DNA of 40,556 bases from assembly GCA_045631225.1 (NCBI GenBank), contig JAZQUG010000045.1:1-40556 (forward strand), read 5' to 3'. Origin of the DNA: Fimenecus sp045631225. GTDB lineage: Bacteria > Bacillota > Clostridia > Oscillospirales > Acutalibacteraceae. Shown here in pieces: positions 16,295 through 21,685 of this stretch (the first letter of the stretch is position 1; the number at the start of each line of letters is the position of its first letter). A program made the position numbers and the translations under genes. The notes under the pieces were generated by a model. The model did no database searches and was not told the origin of the DNA. It saw nothing but the letters and a program-made list of their open reading frames with translations.

Positions 16295-16322
16295 AGTTCG
16301 ACAAATTGGAATTTGTCTAACT
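16295..16322. repeat. Palindromic repeat upstream of the WYL gene (copy 1)
   Basis: Core GACAAATTGGAATTTGTC is a perfect inverted repeat around GG, extended by AGTT and AACT. A diverged copy (24 of 28 positions) is at 17041-17068. The two bracket the GNAT gene and the remnant next to it. The GNAT stop codon (TAG) lies inside this copy. Confidence 0.7.
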
Positions 16323-16916
16323 CTCCGATTGTTCCTGTAACAATTCAAATTGTTTCGATGTAACAACCCGCTTTAATGCGGTCATTGCTTTATAATACTC
16401 ATTTTCATAATGTGAGAACGTATCCGTTTTTTGTAGTTTGAATCCTATAGAAAGATATAAGAAAATGGCTTTCCAACTCCATGGCTGTGTATGGATATAG
16501 ACAGGAAGATTCTCTTGTTCTTTAAAAATATTCATAGTTGCATTACACAAGGCTTTTCCTAACCCTCGCCCATGATATTCTTCGTCCACAACCAACCAGT
16601 GCAATGAAGATACGATAGACTCTTTTCGTTTGTCTTGCCATGCAATACAAGACCCTACTACCTGGTTGTCTTCATTCAGAAGAAAAAGAATATTGTTCAT
16701 CAACGAACCATTCTGTAAATATGTTGAAATAAAATAGCTTTCTGCTTCTTCCAAAGACTCAAAGTCTCCAATGGAATACTCTAATTCTGCCCATGCTTTT
16801 TCGTATCCACTTTTATAGGGTACGATAGAGAATCCTTTTGGTAATACCGCATCTTTGTATTGATAATTATCGCATCTTAAAATCGTATTATAAAAGGGTA
16901 TTGTTCTATCCAGCAT
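16317..16916 (-). CDS. GNAT-family N-acetyltransferase
   Basis: A 199-residue acetyltransferase of the GCN5 superfamily. The acetyl-CoA loop appears as EEYHGRGLGKALCNAT (about residues 113-128), with VVGSCIAW (beta-4) before it and WKAIFLYLSIGFKLQ after it. Substrate unknown; small molecule or protein N-acetylation are both possible. GGAGGGC precedes the ATG. It ends with TAG, which host genes in this window never use. Its codon use is more AT-rich than the neighbouring integrase. Flanking palindromic repeats suggest that it came in as a cassette between the WYL gene and its upstream region. Confidence 0.85.
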   Translation of the reverse strand: MLDRTIPFYNTILRCDNYQYKDAVLPKGFSIVPYKSGYEKAWAELEYSIGDFESLEEAESYFISTYLQNGSLMNNILFLLNEDNQVVGSCIAWQDKRKESIVSSLHWLVVDEEYHGRGLGKALCNATMNIFKEQENLPVYIHTQPWSWKAIFLYLSIGFKLQKTDTFSHYENEYYKAMTALKRVVTSKQFELLQEQSES

Positions 16917-16918
16917 TG

Positions 16919-17008
16919 CTATGCCCTCCTGAACAAATTCTTATTTAAAATGATAGGAAACAGCTGCCACAGTTCTTCTAAACTCATTTCGGTTAATTTT
17001 TTGCTCAT
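16919..17008 (-). pseudogene. Remnant of a GrpB-like gene start
   Basis: A 29-codon frame with a good start site (CGGAGTG before ATG 17008) encodes MSKKLTEMSLEELWQLFPII. I recognise this as typical of the N-terminus of GrpB-family nucleotidyltransferase-like proteins (UPF0157). After about 21 residues the similarity stops and the frame ends at TAG where the GNAT ribosome site lies. Probably a deletion fused the start of a grpB-like gene to the GNAT leader; it could still serve as a coupling leader peptide. Confidence 0.55.
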
Positions 17009-17040
17009 TATACACTCCGTCAAACTCTTATTTATCTAAC

Positions 17041-17068
17041 TGTTCGACAAATTGGGATTTATCTGACT
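17041..17068. repeat. Palindromic repeat (copy 2, diverged)
   Basis: Shares TTCGACAAATTGG with the copy at 16295; the second arm is degraded (GATTTATC in place of AATTTGTC). Lies upstream of the GNAT/GrpB-remnant unit on the minus strand. The rest of 17009-17211 holds no gene that I can see. Confidence 0.6.
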
Positions 17069-17211
17069 GTCTTTACAAGAAAGTTTTTATCTATAAATCC
17101 TTTCGCTCGATACAATTCTACCATTGATACGAAAGAAAAGCAAATAAAAATGTGATGTATAATTATTCAAAGAAATATTTGAAACTCTGTTCCAGAGCAG
17201 CGGCACTTTTT

Positions 17212-17240
17212 TTGATTTTCATAAAAAATTTTGGTATAAT
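17212..17240 (+). promoter_or_regulatory. Promoter of the HTH reading frame
   Basis: TTGATT (17212-17217), 17-bp spacer, TATAAT (17235-17240). GCGGCACT at 17200-17207, just upstream, repeats the right arm of the leader hairpin. Confidence 0.65.
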
Positions 17241-17258
17241 ATTTATAGATAGAAAAAA

Positions 17259-17287
17259 GAGTGCCGCTTGCTTGTCTTGCGGCACTC
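17259..17287 (+). promoter_or_regulatory. Leader hairpin before the HTH reading frame
   Basis: GAGTGCCGC (17259-17267) pairs perfectly with GCGGCACTC (17279-17287) around an 11-nt loop. It lies between the transcription start (about 17247) and the ribosome site AAAAAGGAG (17296-17304). No T run follows, so it is not a terminator; mRNA stability or translational control is more likely. Confidence 0.6.
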
Positions 17288-17311
17288 AATTTATAAAAAA
17301 GGAGATTTATA

Positions 17312-17863
17312 ATGGAAAACTTTAATCAGAATTACATTACTTACCCGAATTAGAAAGTTATCAACGTTCACCGTGAGACTCCGCAAAGTGATTTCTTAGG
17401 AATTAAGAACGACAACTGGATGGCGGCAAGCAGAGACCTCTCGCCACATTCGATGATGCTGTACTTTTACTTTGCCGCCAATAGAGATAATTATCAATTC
17501 GCTTTCTCGCCAGAAGCGGTGAACAAAGCAATAGGAATGCCTAAATCAACTTGCCACGACCAACTAAAGAACCTTATCAACAAAGGTTATTTAATCCAGA
17601 GAGGCGGCAGCAACATTTATGATTTTTACGAAAGACCGACACGTACTACTTTAAAAGATGTTTGCGGTACGGCTGACTCTTTTTGTTGTACGCCTGCCGA
17701 ACAAGACAATCCGTCAGAAAGCATAGAAATAAATAATAATAAATATTTTATAAATAATACACCGAAAGCTGAGCAAGCTCAGCCTTCGGTGGCAGAAAAG
17801 GAGTGTAATTTTTCAAGCAAAGTGCTTTTAGATGCACTTAATAGTGATGGGTTTGTTTTCTGA
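17312..17863 (+). pseudogene. Winged-helix (replication/regulator-like) frame with in-frame amber codon
   Basis: ATG 17312 has a strong ribosome site and reads MENFNQNYITYPN, then TAG (17351-17353), then continues in frame for 170 codons (VINVHRETPQSDFLGIKNDN and onward) to TGA. The part from 17420 is 147 residues with a helix-turn-helix-like segment (FSPEAVNKAIGMPKSTCHDQL) and an acidic/Gln-rich tail, similar in style to small replication or DnaD-like proteins of mobile elements. No ribosome site precedes the internal ATG at 17420. Either this is a nonsense mutant, a readthrough gene, or a sequencing error. Confidence 0.6.
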
Positions 17864-17877
17864 GCAGCGGAAGCTCC

Positions 17878-18441
17878 TCAGAGGAGCTGAGAATGCTTTA
17901 ATATAGCATCTTCTATTCTCTGAGGTTCTATTCCAATATATCTTTGTGTAACAGCGGCGGAGCTGTGCTGAAGCAGTCTCTGAACAAGTGTTATATCATA
18001 GCCATTATTTTTGTATATCTCTGTCGCATACCATTTGCGGAAGCTGTGTGTTCCGATTCCCGCATATCCTAAATAATCACACACCAGATGTAGGTGCTTC
18101 TGGATTGCTCTCTCTGTCAGAGGGAACATAAGCTCAGCGTTGCCGATGCCGTTCCGCAGGCAATAGTTCTCTATGTATTGCTGAATAACAAGCGGCACGG
18201 TGAAGCTGCGGCTTTTGCCAGTCTTCTGTTCAACTATCTCTAAGCGGTAACGTTCTCCGTCTCGTACAATATCGCATGGTCTGAGCTTTATTATATCGCT
18301 TATCCTCAAACCGAGATTCCCTTCAAGCACGAGAGCCGTTGCTATCCTCTCATTCGGTCGGCAGCCTAAGAAGCCCTCTCGTATAGTCTGTATAATGTTT
18401 TTGTATTGCTCAGTTGTCAGAGCTTTTGTCTGTTTGTTCAT
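17878..18441 (-). CDS. Minimal XerC/D-like tyrosine recombinase
   Basis: A 187-residue protein that is only the catalytic domain: R46 (GNLGLRISD), K73 (EQKTGKSR), H132/R135 (THSFRKWYA), H159 (LLQHSSAAVTQRY) and nucleophile Y168. The core-binding and arm domains of the int at 13918 are missing, as in phase-variation recombinases and some plasmid resolvases. GGGGGAGACC precedes the ATG. It could invert or resolve a local site rather than mobilise the whole element; iterated GTTCGTAT motifs lie directly upstream. Confidence 0.88.
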   Translation of the reverse strand: MNKQTKALTTEQYKNIIQTIREGFLGCRPNERIATALVLEGNLGLRISDIIKLRPCDIVRDGERYRLEIVEQKTGKSRSFTVPLVIQQYIENYCLRNGIGNAELMFPLTERAIQKHLHLVCDYLGYAGIGTHSFRKWYATEIYKNNGYDITLVQRLLQHSSAAVTQRYIGIEPQRIEDAILKHSQLL

Positions 18442-18460
18442 GGTCTCCCCCTCGTTAAAA

Positions 18461-18561
18461 GTTCGTATTTTCTCTTGGTTATGTTCGTATTCGAGAGGCG
18501 GATTGCCACACTCGTTGATATTGCTACATTTTGCTGTTCGTATTTGTAGTATTATACGAAC
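18461..18561. repeat. GTTCGTAT / ATACGAAC motifs upstream of the recombinase
   Basis: GTTCGTAT at 18461, 18483 and 18536, and its reverse complement at 18554. The last two form an inverted repeat with 8-bp arms and a 10-bp spacer (18536-18561). A minus-strand TATAAT (18551-18556) lies within it. Could be operators or a recombination core site. Confidence 0.6.
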
Positions 18562-18567
18562 TATGCC

Positions 18568-18591
18568 AGCCGCCCCGCCTTTGGGGCGGCT
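18568..18591 (+). terminator. GC-rich hairpin, possible terminator
   Basis: GCCGCCCC (18569-18576) pairs with GGGGCGGC (18583-18590). On the plus strand TGTTTGTTT follows. It lies between the recombinase promoter region and the 3' end of the 92-residue gene. Confidence 0.5.
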
Positions 18592-18603
18592 GTTTGTTTA
18601 CGT

Positions 18604-18882
18604 TTAGCAAGAGATTGTAAATCTTCTGCTTGCTGACTGCTTTGTGAAAGTTTTGTAAAGGTCTCCATACACCTTCTTGAAAGCGGTTGTATCAAATCTG
18701 TTAGAAAGAACGGATGTCCATCTGATGATGTATGAACCAGCAATAAGCTCTTCTGTTTCTCTCTCAAGCATTTCAGCCTTGAGCGCATCTCTGATTGTTT
18801 CCGCCTCTGCCTTTGCTTCTTCCATAAGTGCTTCCCATTCGTTAAGTTCCTCAATCTTTTTAATCATTTCTGCCTTTGTCAT
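18604..18882 (-). CDS. Small conserved mobile-element protein, unknown
   Basis: A 92-residue protein: an N-terminal charged helix (MTKAEMIKKIEELNEWEALM, residues 1-20), further helix to about 45, then TEELIAGSYIIRWTSVLSNR and a C-terminal segment ending ASRRFTISC. I recall similar short proteins in Firmicutes phages and integrative elements, without a known role. AAAGGAG precedes the ATG. It is the first leftward gene from the divergent operator region, the position of an early gene in a phage-type switch. Confidence 0.72.
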   Translation of the reverse strand: MTKAEMIKKIEELNEWEALMEEAKAEAETIRDALKAEMLERETEELIAGSYIIRWTSVLSNRFDTTAFKKVYGDLYKTFTKQSASRRFTISC

Positions 18883-18941
18883 TTTCGTTTACTCCTTTAA
18901 TAATTAGTTTGTGTTGTGAGCTCTCCTCATCAACTGTCTAT

Positions 18942-19048
18942 ATTTTACACCTGTTTCGAGTGTAATTCAATAGGCAAACCGCACAAACTTTACACTCGTT
19001 TTTGGTGTATTTTGTACACTTGAAATAAGTGTAACTATGTGCTATAAT
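18942..19048. promoter_or_regulatory. Divergent promoters with three 21-bp operators
   Basis: Three sites of the form TTACAC-N9-GTGTAA: 18945-18965, 18990-19010 (ends GTGTAT) and 19014-19034 (begins GTACAC). The leftward promoter is TTGAAT-N17-TAAAAT on the minus strand (18965-18970 and 18942-18947), with the first operator covering its spacer. The rightward promoter is TTGAAA (19020-19025)-N17-TATAAT (19043-19048), with the third operator covering its -35. This is a phage-like repressor switch; the HTH protein at 19079 is the obvious candidate binder. Confidence 0.8.
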
Positions 19049-19078
19049 CTAACTATACTGGAGGAGGTGCTTTTTTAA

Positions 19079-19288
19079 ATGGCTATCGTGTTTAAGGTTG
19101 ATGTGCTTGCCGCACTCAAAGAGGCTGGTTATAACACCAGCAAAATACGTAACGACAGAATTATGGGTGAGGCTATGCTTCAGAAGCTCAGGAAGAACGA
19201 GCTTCCATCGTGGGCGGTGTTTGATACGCTCTGCGCTCTTTTGGATTGCCAGCCTGCCGATTTAATTGAACACATTGAAGATAAATAG
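19079..19288 (+). CDS. Cro/C1-type HTH regulator
   Basis: A 69-residue single-domain protein of the Cro/C1 (HTH_26-like) type: FKVDVLAALKEAGYNTSKIR, then MGEAMLQKLRKNELPSWAVF with recognition-helix spacing, then LDCQPADLIEH, the typical end of this fold. GGAGGAGGTG lies just upstream. Its promoter overlaps one of three operators, so autoregulation is expected. It stops with TAG. Probably sets the on/off state of the leftward genes. Confidence 0.85.
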   Translation: MAIVFKVDVLAALKEAGYNTSKIRNDRIMGEAMLQKLRKNELPSWAVFDTLCALLDCQPADLIEHIEDK

Positions 19289-19418
19289 GGGCGGCTATAT
19301 TACGGGAGAAAAATTTCAAAAAAACAAAATTATGATAACGCCTGACCCATACAAAAAATATGACGGTACTTTTTTTCGGGAGACGGGCTTATCGTATGTA
19401 ATCGGCTCTATAAAACAA

Positions 19419-19461
19419 AAATAAGGCGAGAGATTATTCAACGTAATCTCTCGCCTTATTT
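19419..19461. terminator. Bidirectional terminator
   Basis: An 18-bp perfect stem runs from AAATAAGGCG to CGCCTTATTT around a 7-nt loop. It ends both the rightward HTH transcript and the leftward small-gene operon (19456-21212). The 19289-19418 interval holds no gene that I can support. Confidence 0.82.
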
Positions 19462-19602
19462 CCATTCTTTAAATATATCATCCAACGCCATATCAAGTGC
19501 GGTTTTCATACTCTTTTGGATAATTGACAAAATTTGTTGTTCAAGCACAGCTTGTTTCTTCTTTTTCTTTTTGTCTTTATTTCTCTAATCTTCCCTTCTC
19601 AT
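19456..19602 (-). pseudogene. Small basic/helical gene with in-frame amber codon
   Basis: ATG 19602 overlaps the upstream stop (ATGA) and has GAGGTG at good distance. It reads MRRED, then TAG (19585-19587), then stays open for 42 codons with sensible content: a Lys-rich run followed by AVLEQQILSIIQKSMKTALD and ending IFKEWK before TAA. I recall similar short proteins in Clostridia elements. It is too short to be certain, but the coupling and the protein-like tail argue for a gene that is either broken or read through. Confidence 0.5.
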
Positions 19603-19775
19603 TTCTTCACCTCAGTTTTTATATTTACTTCTGCAAACTCATCATCTGACTGCCTTTCCAAATATTCGTTATACGCTTTTTTGTGTGCAGCGTGCAGAAT
19701 TTCCGCTGGTGTGTAGCCTTCCAGAAACATTGTATGGTGATATTCTGGCAATTCTTTTTCTGTAAAAATACTCAA
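19599..19775 (-). CDS. 58-residue protein, unknown
   Basis: Starts at TTG 19775 with AAAGGAGAG at good distance and ends at a TGA that overlaps the next ATG. It encodes MSIFTEKELPEYHHTMFLEG and then a helical stretch (YTPAEILHAAHKKAYNEYLE) and an acidic tail. Part of the leftward run of small genes. No family recognised. Confidence 0.65.
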   Translation of the reverse strand: MSIFTEKELPEYHHTMFLEGYTPAEILHAAHKKAYNEYLERQSDDEFAEVNIKTEVKK

Positions 19776-19846
19776 CTGGTATCTCTCCTTTCATTTTTCT
19801 TCACTATACTTGAAATTTGTGATGATACATTTAAAGAACCTTGCCC

Positions 19847-20272
19847 TCAGGATGCCATAAAGCTTCCGCCGCAATCAACCAGTTGTATGGGATGTGCTGG
19901 AGCAAATAGCTTACCGTTTACGATATTCGGCATTTCATAAAAATCTGGGAATGTCATCATAAACCAGTCATAAACGTACTGATATGAATTACGCTGTGAT
20001 TTAGCTGCCTCTCTTACGATTCTGAAGGATTGCAAAAGCTCAGCTGCATTTTCATATAAACCTATGTAATGCTCCATTTTTGCGTATGTCAGACCCTTCC
20101 TCTGATTTTTGCTTTTGGATGGCGGCAGCTCTCTTGTTTTTAGGTTCGGACAGAGTGCATTACATTCTTTCATCAGTTTGTTTTCCTCTGAGCCTTCCTT
20201 GAGTGCAGCTTTCTGAAATTCCTTGCTTACATAAATTGTCTGTGATGTTAAATCTACTTTATATCTTTTCAT
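19847..20272 (-). CDS. Hypothetical protein, paralogue of the upstream gene
   Basis: A 141-residue protein (MKRYKVDLTSQTIYVSKEFQ at the start) that aligns along its length with the 154-residue product encoded just upstream at 20294. Shared features are an initial beta strand with xVD, a [SK]KE/AY helix, a Lys-rich link, a T-x-x-KM-x-x-YI motif, and a closing W[FM]-x-x-[TK]FP-[DE][FY] motif. AGAGGTATT precedes the ATG. No known domain. The pair looks like a tandem duplication within the element. Confidence 0.7.
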   Translation of the reverse strand: MKRYKVDLTSQTIYVSKEFQKAALKEGSEENKLMKECNALCPNLKTRELPPSKSKNQRKGLTYAKMEHYIGLYENAAELLQSFRIVREAAKSQRNSYQYVYDWFMMTFPDFYEMPNIVNGKLFAPAHPIQLVDCGGSFMAS

Positions 20273-20293
20273 CTTATCAATACCTCTCTTTAA

Positions 20294-20758
20294 TTAAAAT
20301 CCGCTTGCTTCATCATACTCGTCATTTAAGATGCTCAATTCAGCTTCGAGCTCGTCTCTCTTTGCCTGCTGCTGTTCCTCTGCAACAGCAACGGCTTCAT
20401 TTTCTTTGTACTCAGGGAACTTTGCCAAGAACCATTTCTTTGTTAAAGGATATTTAGCATTTTTTGCTGTTGCTATTTCGATAACAATATCCATTTCCGC
20501 ATGAAGTTCATCTTTATTAGGCTTAGTATCAATATACTCTCTCATTTTGGGGATAGTTAATTTTCTGTACATCTTCTTTGTGGCTGTCTCCTCTGCTGTT
20601 TTGACTTTTACTTCGAATGTAGGATGTTTCTCAACTAAATCGCAGAGCTCTTTATATTCAGGTTTCATTCCCTTGCAAGCTCTTTCGTATGCTTTCTTTG
20701 AACACTTAATTGCCTTTGCTTCGAAATCTACTGTAAATTTTTTAAAATTCTTTGTCAT
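20294..20758 (-). CDS. Hypothetical protein, paralogue of the downstream gene
   Basis: A 154-residue protein beginning MTKNFKKFTVDFEAKAIKCS, with LTIPKMREYIDTKPNKDELH in the middle and WFLAKFPEY toward the end, followed by a Glu/Gln-rich helical tail (EEQQQAKRDELEAELS). It is homologous to the 141-residue product encoded 21 nt downstream. GTGAGGTAAATT precedes the ATG. The 20759-20904 interval before it is AT-rich with AAATTAAA-type runs and no gene. Confidence 0.7.
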   Translation of the reverse strand: MTKNFKKFTVDFEAKAIKCSKKAYERACKGMKPEYKELCDLVEKHPTFEVKVKTAEETATKKMYRKLTIPKMREYIDTKPNKDELHAEMDIVIEIATAKNAKYPLTKKWFLAKFPEYKENEAVAVAEEQQQAKRDELEAELSILNDEYDEASGF

Positions 20759-20904
20759 AATAATTTACCTCACTTATTTTAATTTGTTTAATTTGTTTTT
20801 TAATTTATTTTTTTAATTTGAATTTTTATTGTCTCGGGTTTACGGTCGTACTTTTTTTGTTTTATAGTTTTTCTATGTTTGCATTTCGCTCACGTCCTCT
20901 CTTG

Positions 20905-20960
20905 CTTTGTGTCTATATTATACTTTATTCTTCAGAACCGTGAGTCATTATATTGGTACT
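20905..20960 (-). repeat. 56-bp repeat unit A (promoter-like)
   Basis: Shares its layout with 21229-21284 and 21332-21383: on the minus strand TATAATGACTC near one end and TATAATATAGACACAA at the other. It overlaps the last codons of the 98-residue frame's gene and lies about 150 bp before the 154-residue gene. Confidence 0.65.
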
Positions 20961-21212
20961 TGTATCCAGATGAAGTAAATCTTCGTATTCATCAATAAGT
21001 TCAAATACGATTTCTTCTCTCTTCAAGAACCACTTTGCTCTGCTAATCGGCACATCACTTAACACCTCATATATGGCAATGATGTATTTACTCTTTAAAA
21101 TATCAGCTTCTTTTTCTTCTGGATAAAAGCCTATATCTTCCGCATTATGTGATAACGCTATTACGTCATCCAGAAGTCTTTTGTATTCTGATACTGTAAT
21201 GTTCTCAAGCAT
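20925..21212 (-). CDS. Hypothetical acidic protein
   Basis: A 95-residue, strongly acidic helical protein beginning MLENITVSEYKRLLDDVIAL and with SKYIIAIYEVLSDVPISRAK in the middle. ATG 21212 is preferred because AGAGGTG lies 6 nt before it; the frame extends 3 codons further to a GTG that is part of that ribosome site. Copies of a 56-bp repeat lie immediately upstream and across its 3' end, giving the gene a cassette-like look. No family recognised. Confidence 0.68.
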   Translation of the reverse strand: MLENITVSEYKRLLDDVIALSHNAEDIGFYPEEKEADILKSKYIIAIYEVLSDVPISRAKWFLKREEIVFELIDEYEDLLHLDTSTNIMTHGSEE

Positions 21213-21228
21213 TCTGTTCACCTCTTTT

Positions 21229-21284
21229 CTTTGTGTCTATATTATATCATTACTCTGAAATCTGAGAGTCATTATATCGGTACT
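21229..21284 (-). repeat. 56-bp repeat unit B (promoter-like)
   Basis: Same length as unit A and about 80 percent identical. On the minus strand it carries GACTCT and, 18 bp on, TATAAT, followed by the ribosome site of the gene at 21212. It probably is that gene's promoter. Confidence 0.65.
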
Positions 21285-21331
21285 CGTACTCGCCAGAGTC
21301 GGTCTTCCGTTCTGTTGGCTCTCTGTCCTTT

Positions 21332-21383
21332 CGTTGTGTCTATAGTATATCATCATCGTCATTTCTGTGAGTCATTATACCAC
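21332..21383 (-). repeat. Repeat unit C (promoter-like, more diverged)
   Basis: Retains TATAATGACTCAC and TATAGACACAAC on the minus strand. Only about 50 bp separate it from unit B, so a gene between them was probably lost or never present. No supported gene lies in 21384-21526. Confidence 0.55.
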
Positions 21384-21526
21384 GACACCCCCAAAAATCT
21401 TCTGATTACGCCCTTTACAATGCGGAAACGGCATACAAACACGATTTAATTACGTTTGAAACAACTTTTTTTACGAATTGGTCTTGAACAAATCACGTTC
21501 GAAGATGTATAATTCACCTTACAAAC

Positions 21527-21618
21527 TTGTACCAGTTTTCGGATGTACCAGTTTTATGTTGTTTTGATACCGTTTTTCAGTATCAGAAAGTATGTTGTAC
21601 CAGTTTTGTACCAGTCTT
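21527..21618 (+). repeat. Four TGTACCAGTTTT repeats: probable integrase arm sites
   Basis: Direct repeats at 21527-21539, 21543-21555, 21595-21607 and 21606-21618 (last: TTGTACCAGTCTT), in two pairs 16 and 11 bp apart. A GATAC/GTATC inverted repeat lies between the pairs. They lie about 105-195 bp inside the right attachment repeat, where arm-type sites of Tn916-like integrases are found. Confidence 0.7.
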
Positions 21619-21625
21619 TTGGCAC

Positions 21626-21658
21626 AAAAAAACAGAGAGCAGATTTCTCCACTCTCTG
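21626..21658 (-). terminator. Element-supplied terminator for the rubrerythrin operon
   Basis: On the minus strand CAGAGAG and CTCTCTG arms (21633-21639 and 21652-21658) are followed by seven T. It replaces the native terminator now left at 13547-13576. Confidence 0.82.
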
Positions 21659-21685
21659 AAAATGCTATATTTTATAAGGGTTTAA

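Noticed and set aside
18561..18854. Alternative minus-strand frame overlapping the 92-residue gene
   Set aside because: Its codon content is poor and it starts inside the other gene without a ribosome site; the 92-residue frame has AAAGGAG and a family-like sequence.
20760..21400. CRISPR array
   Set aside because: The repeats here are three, unevenly spaced, and contain promoter elements; no regular spacers and no cas genes.
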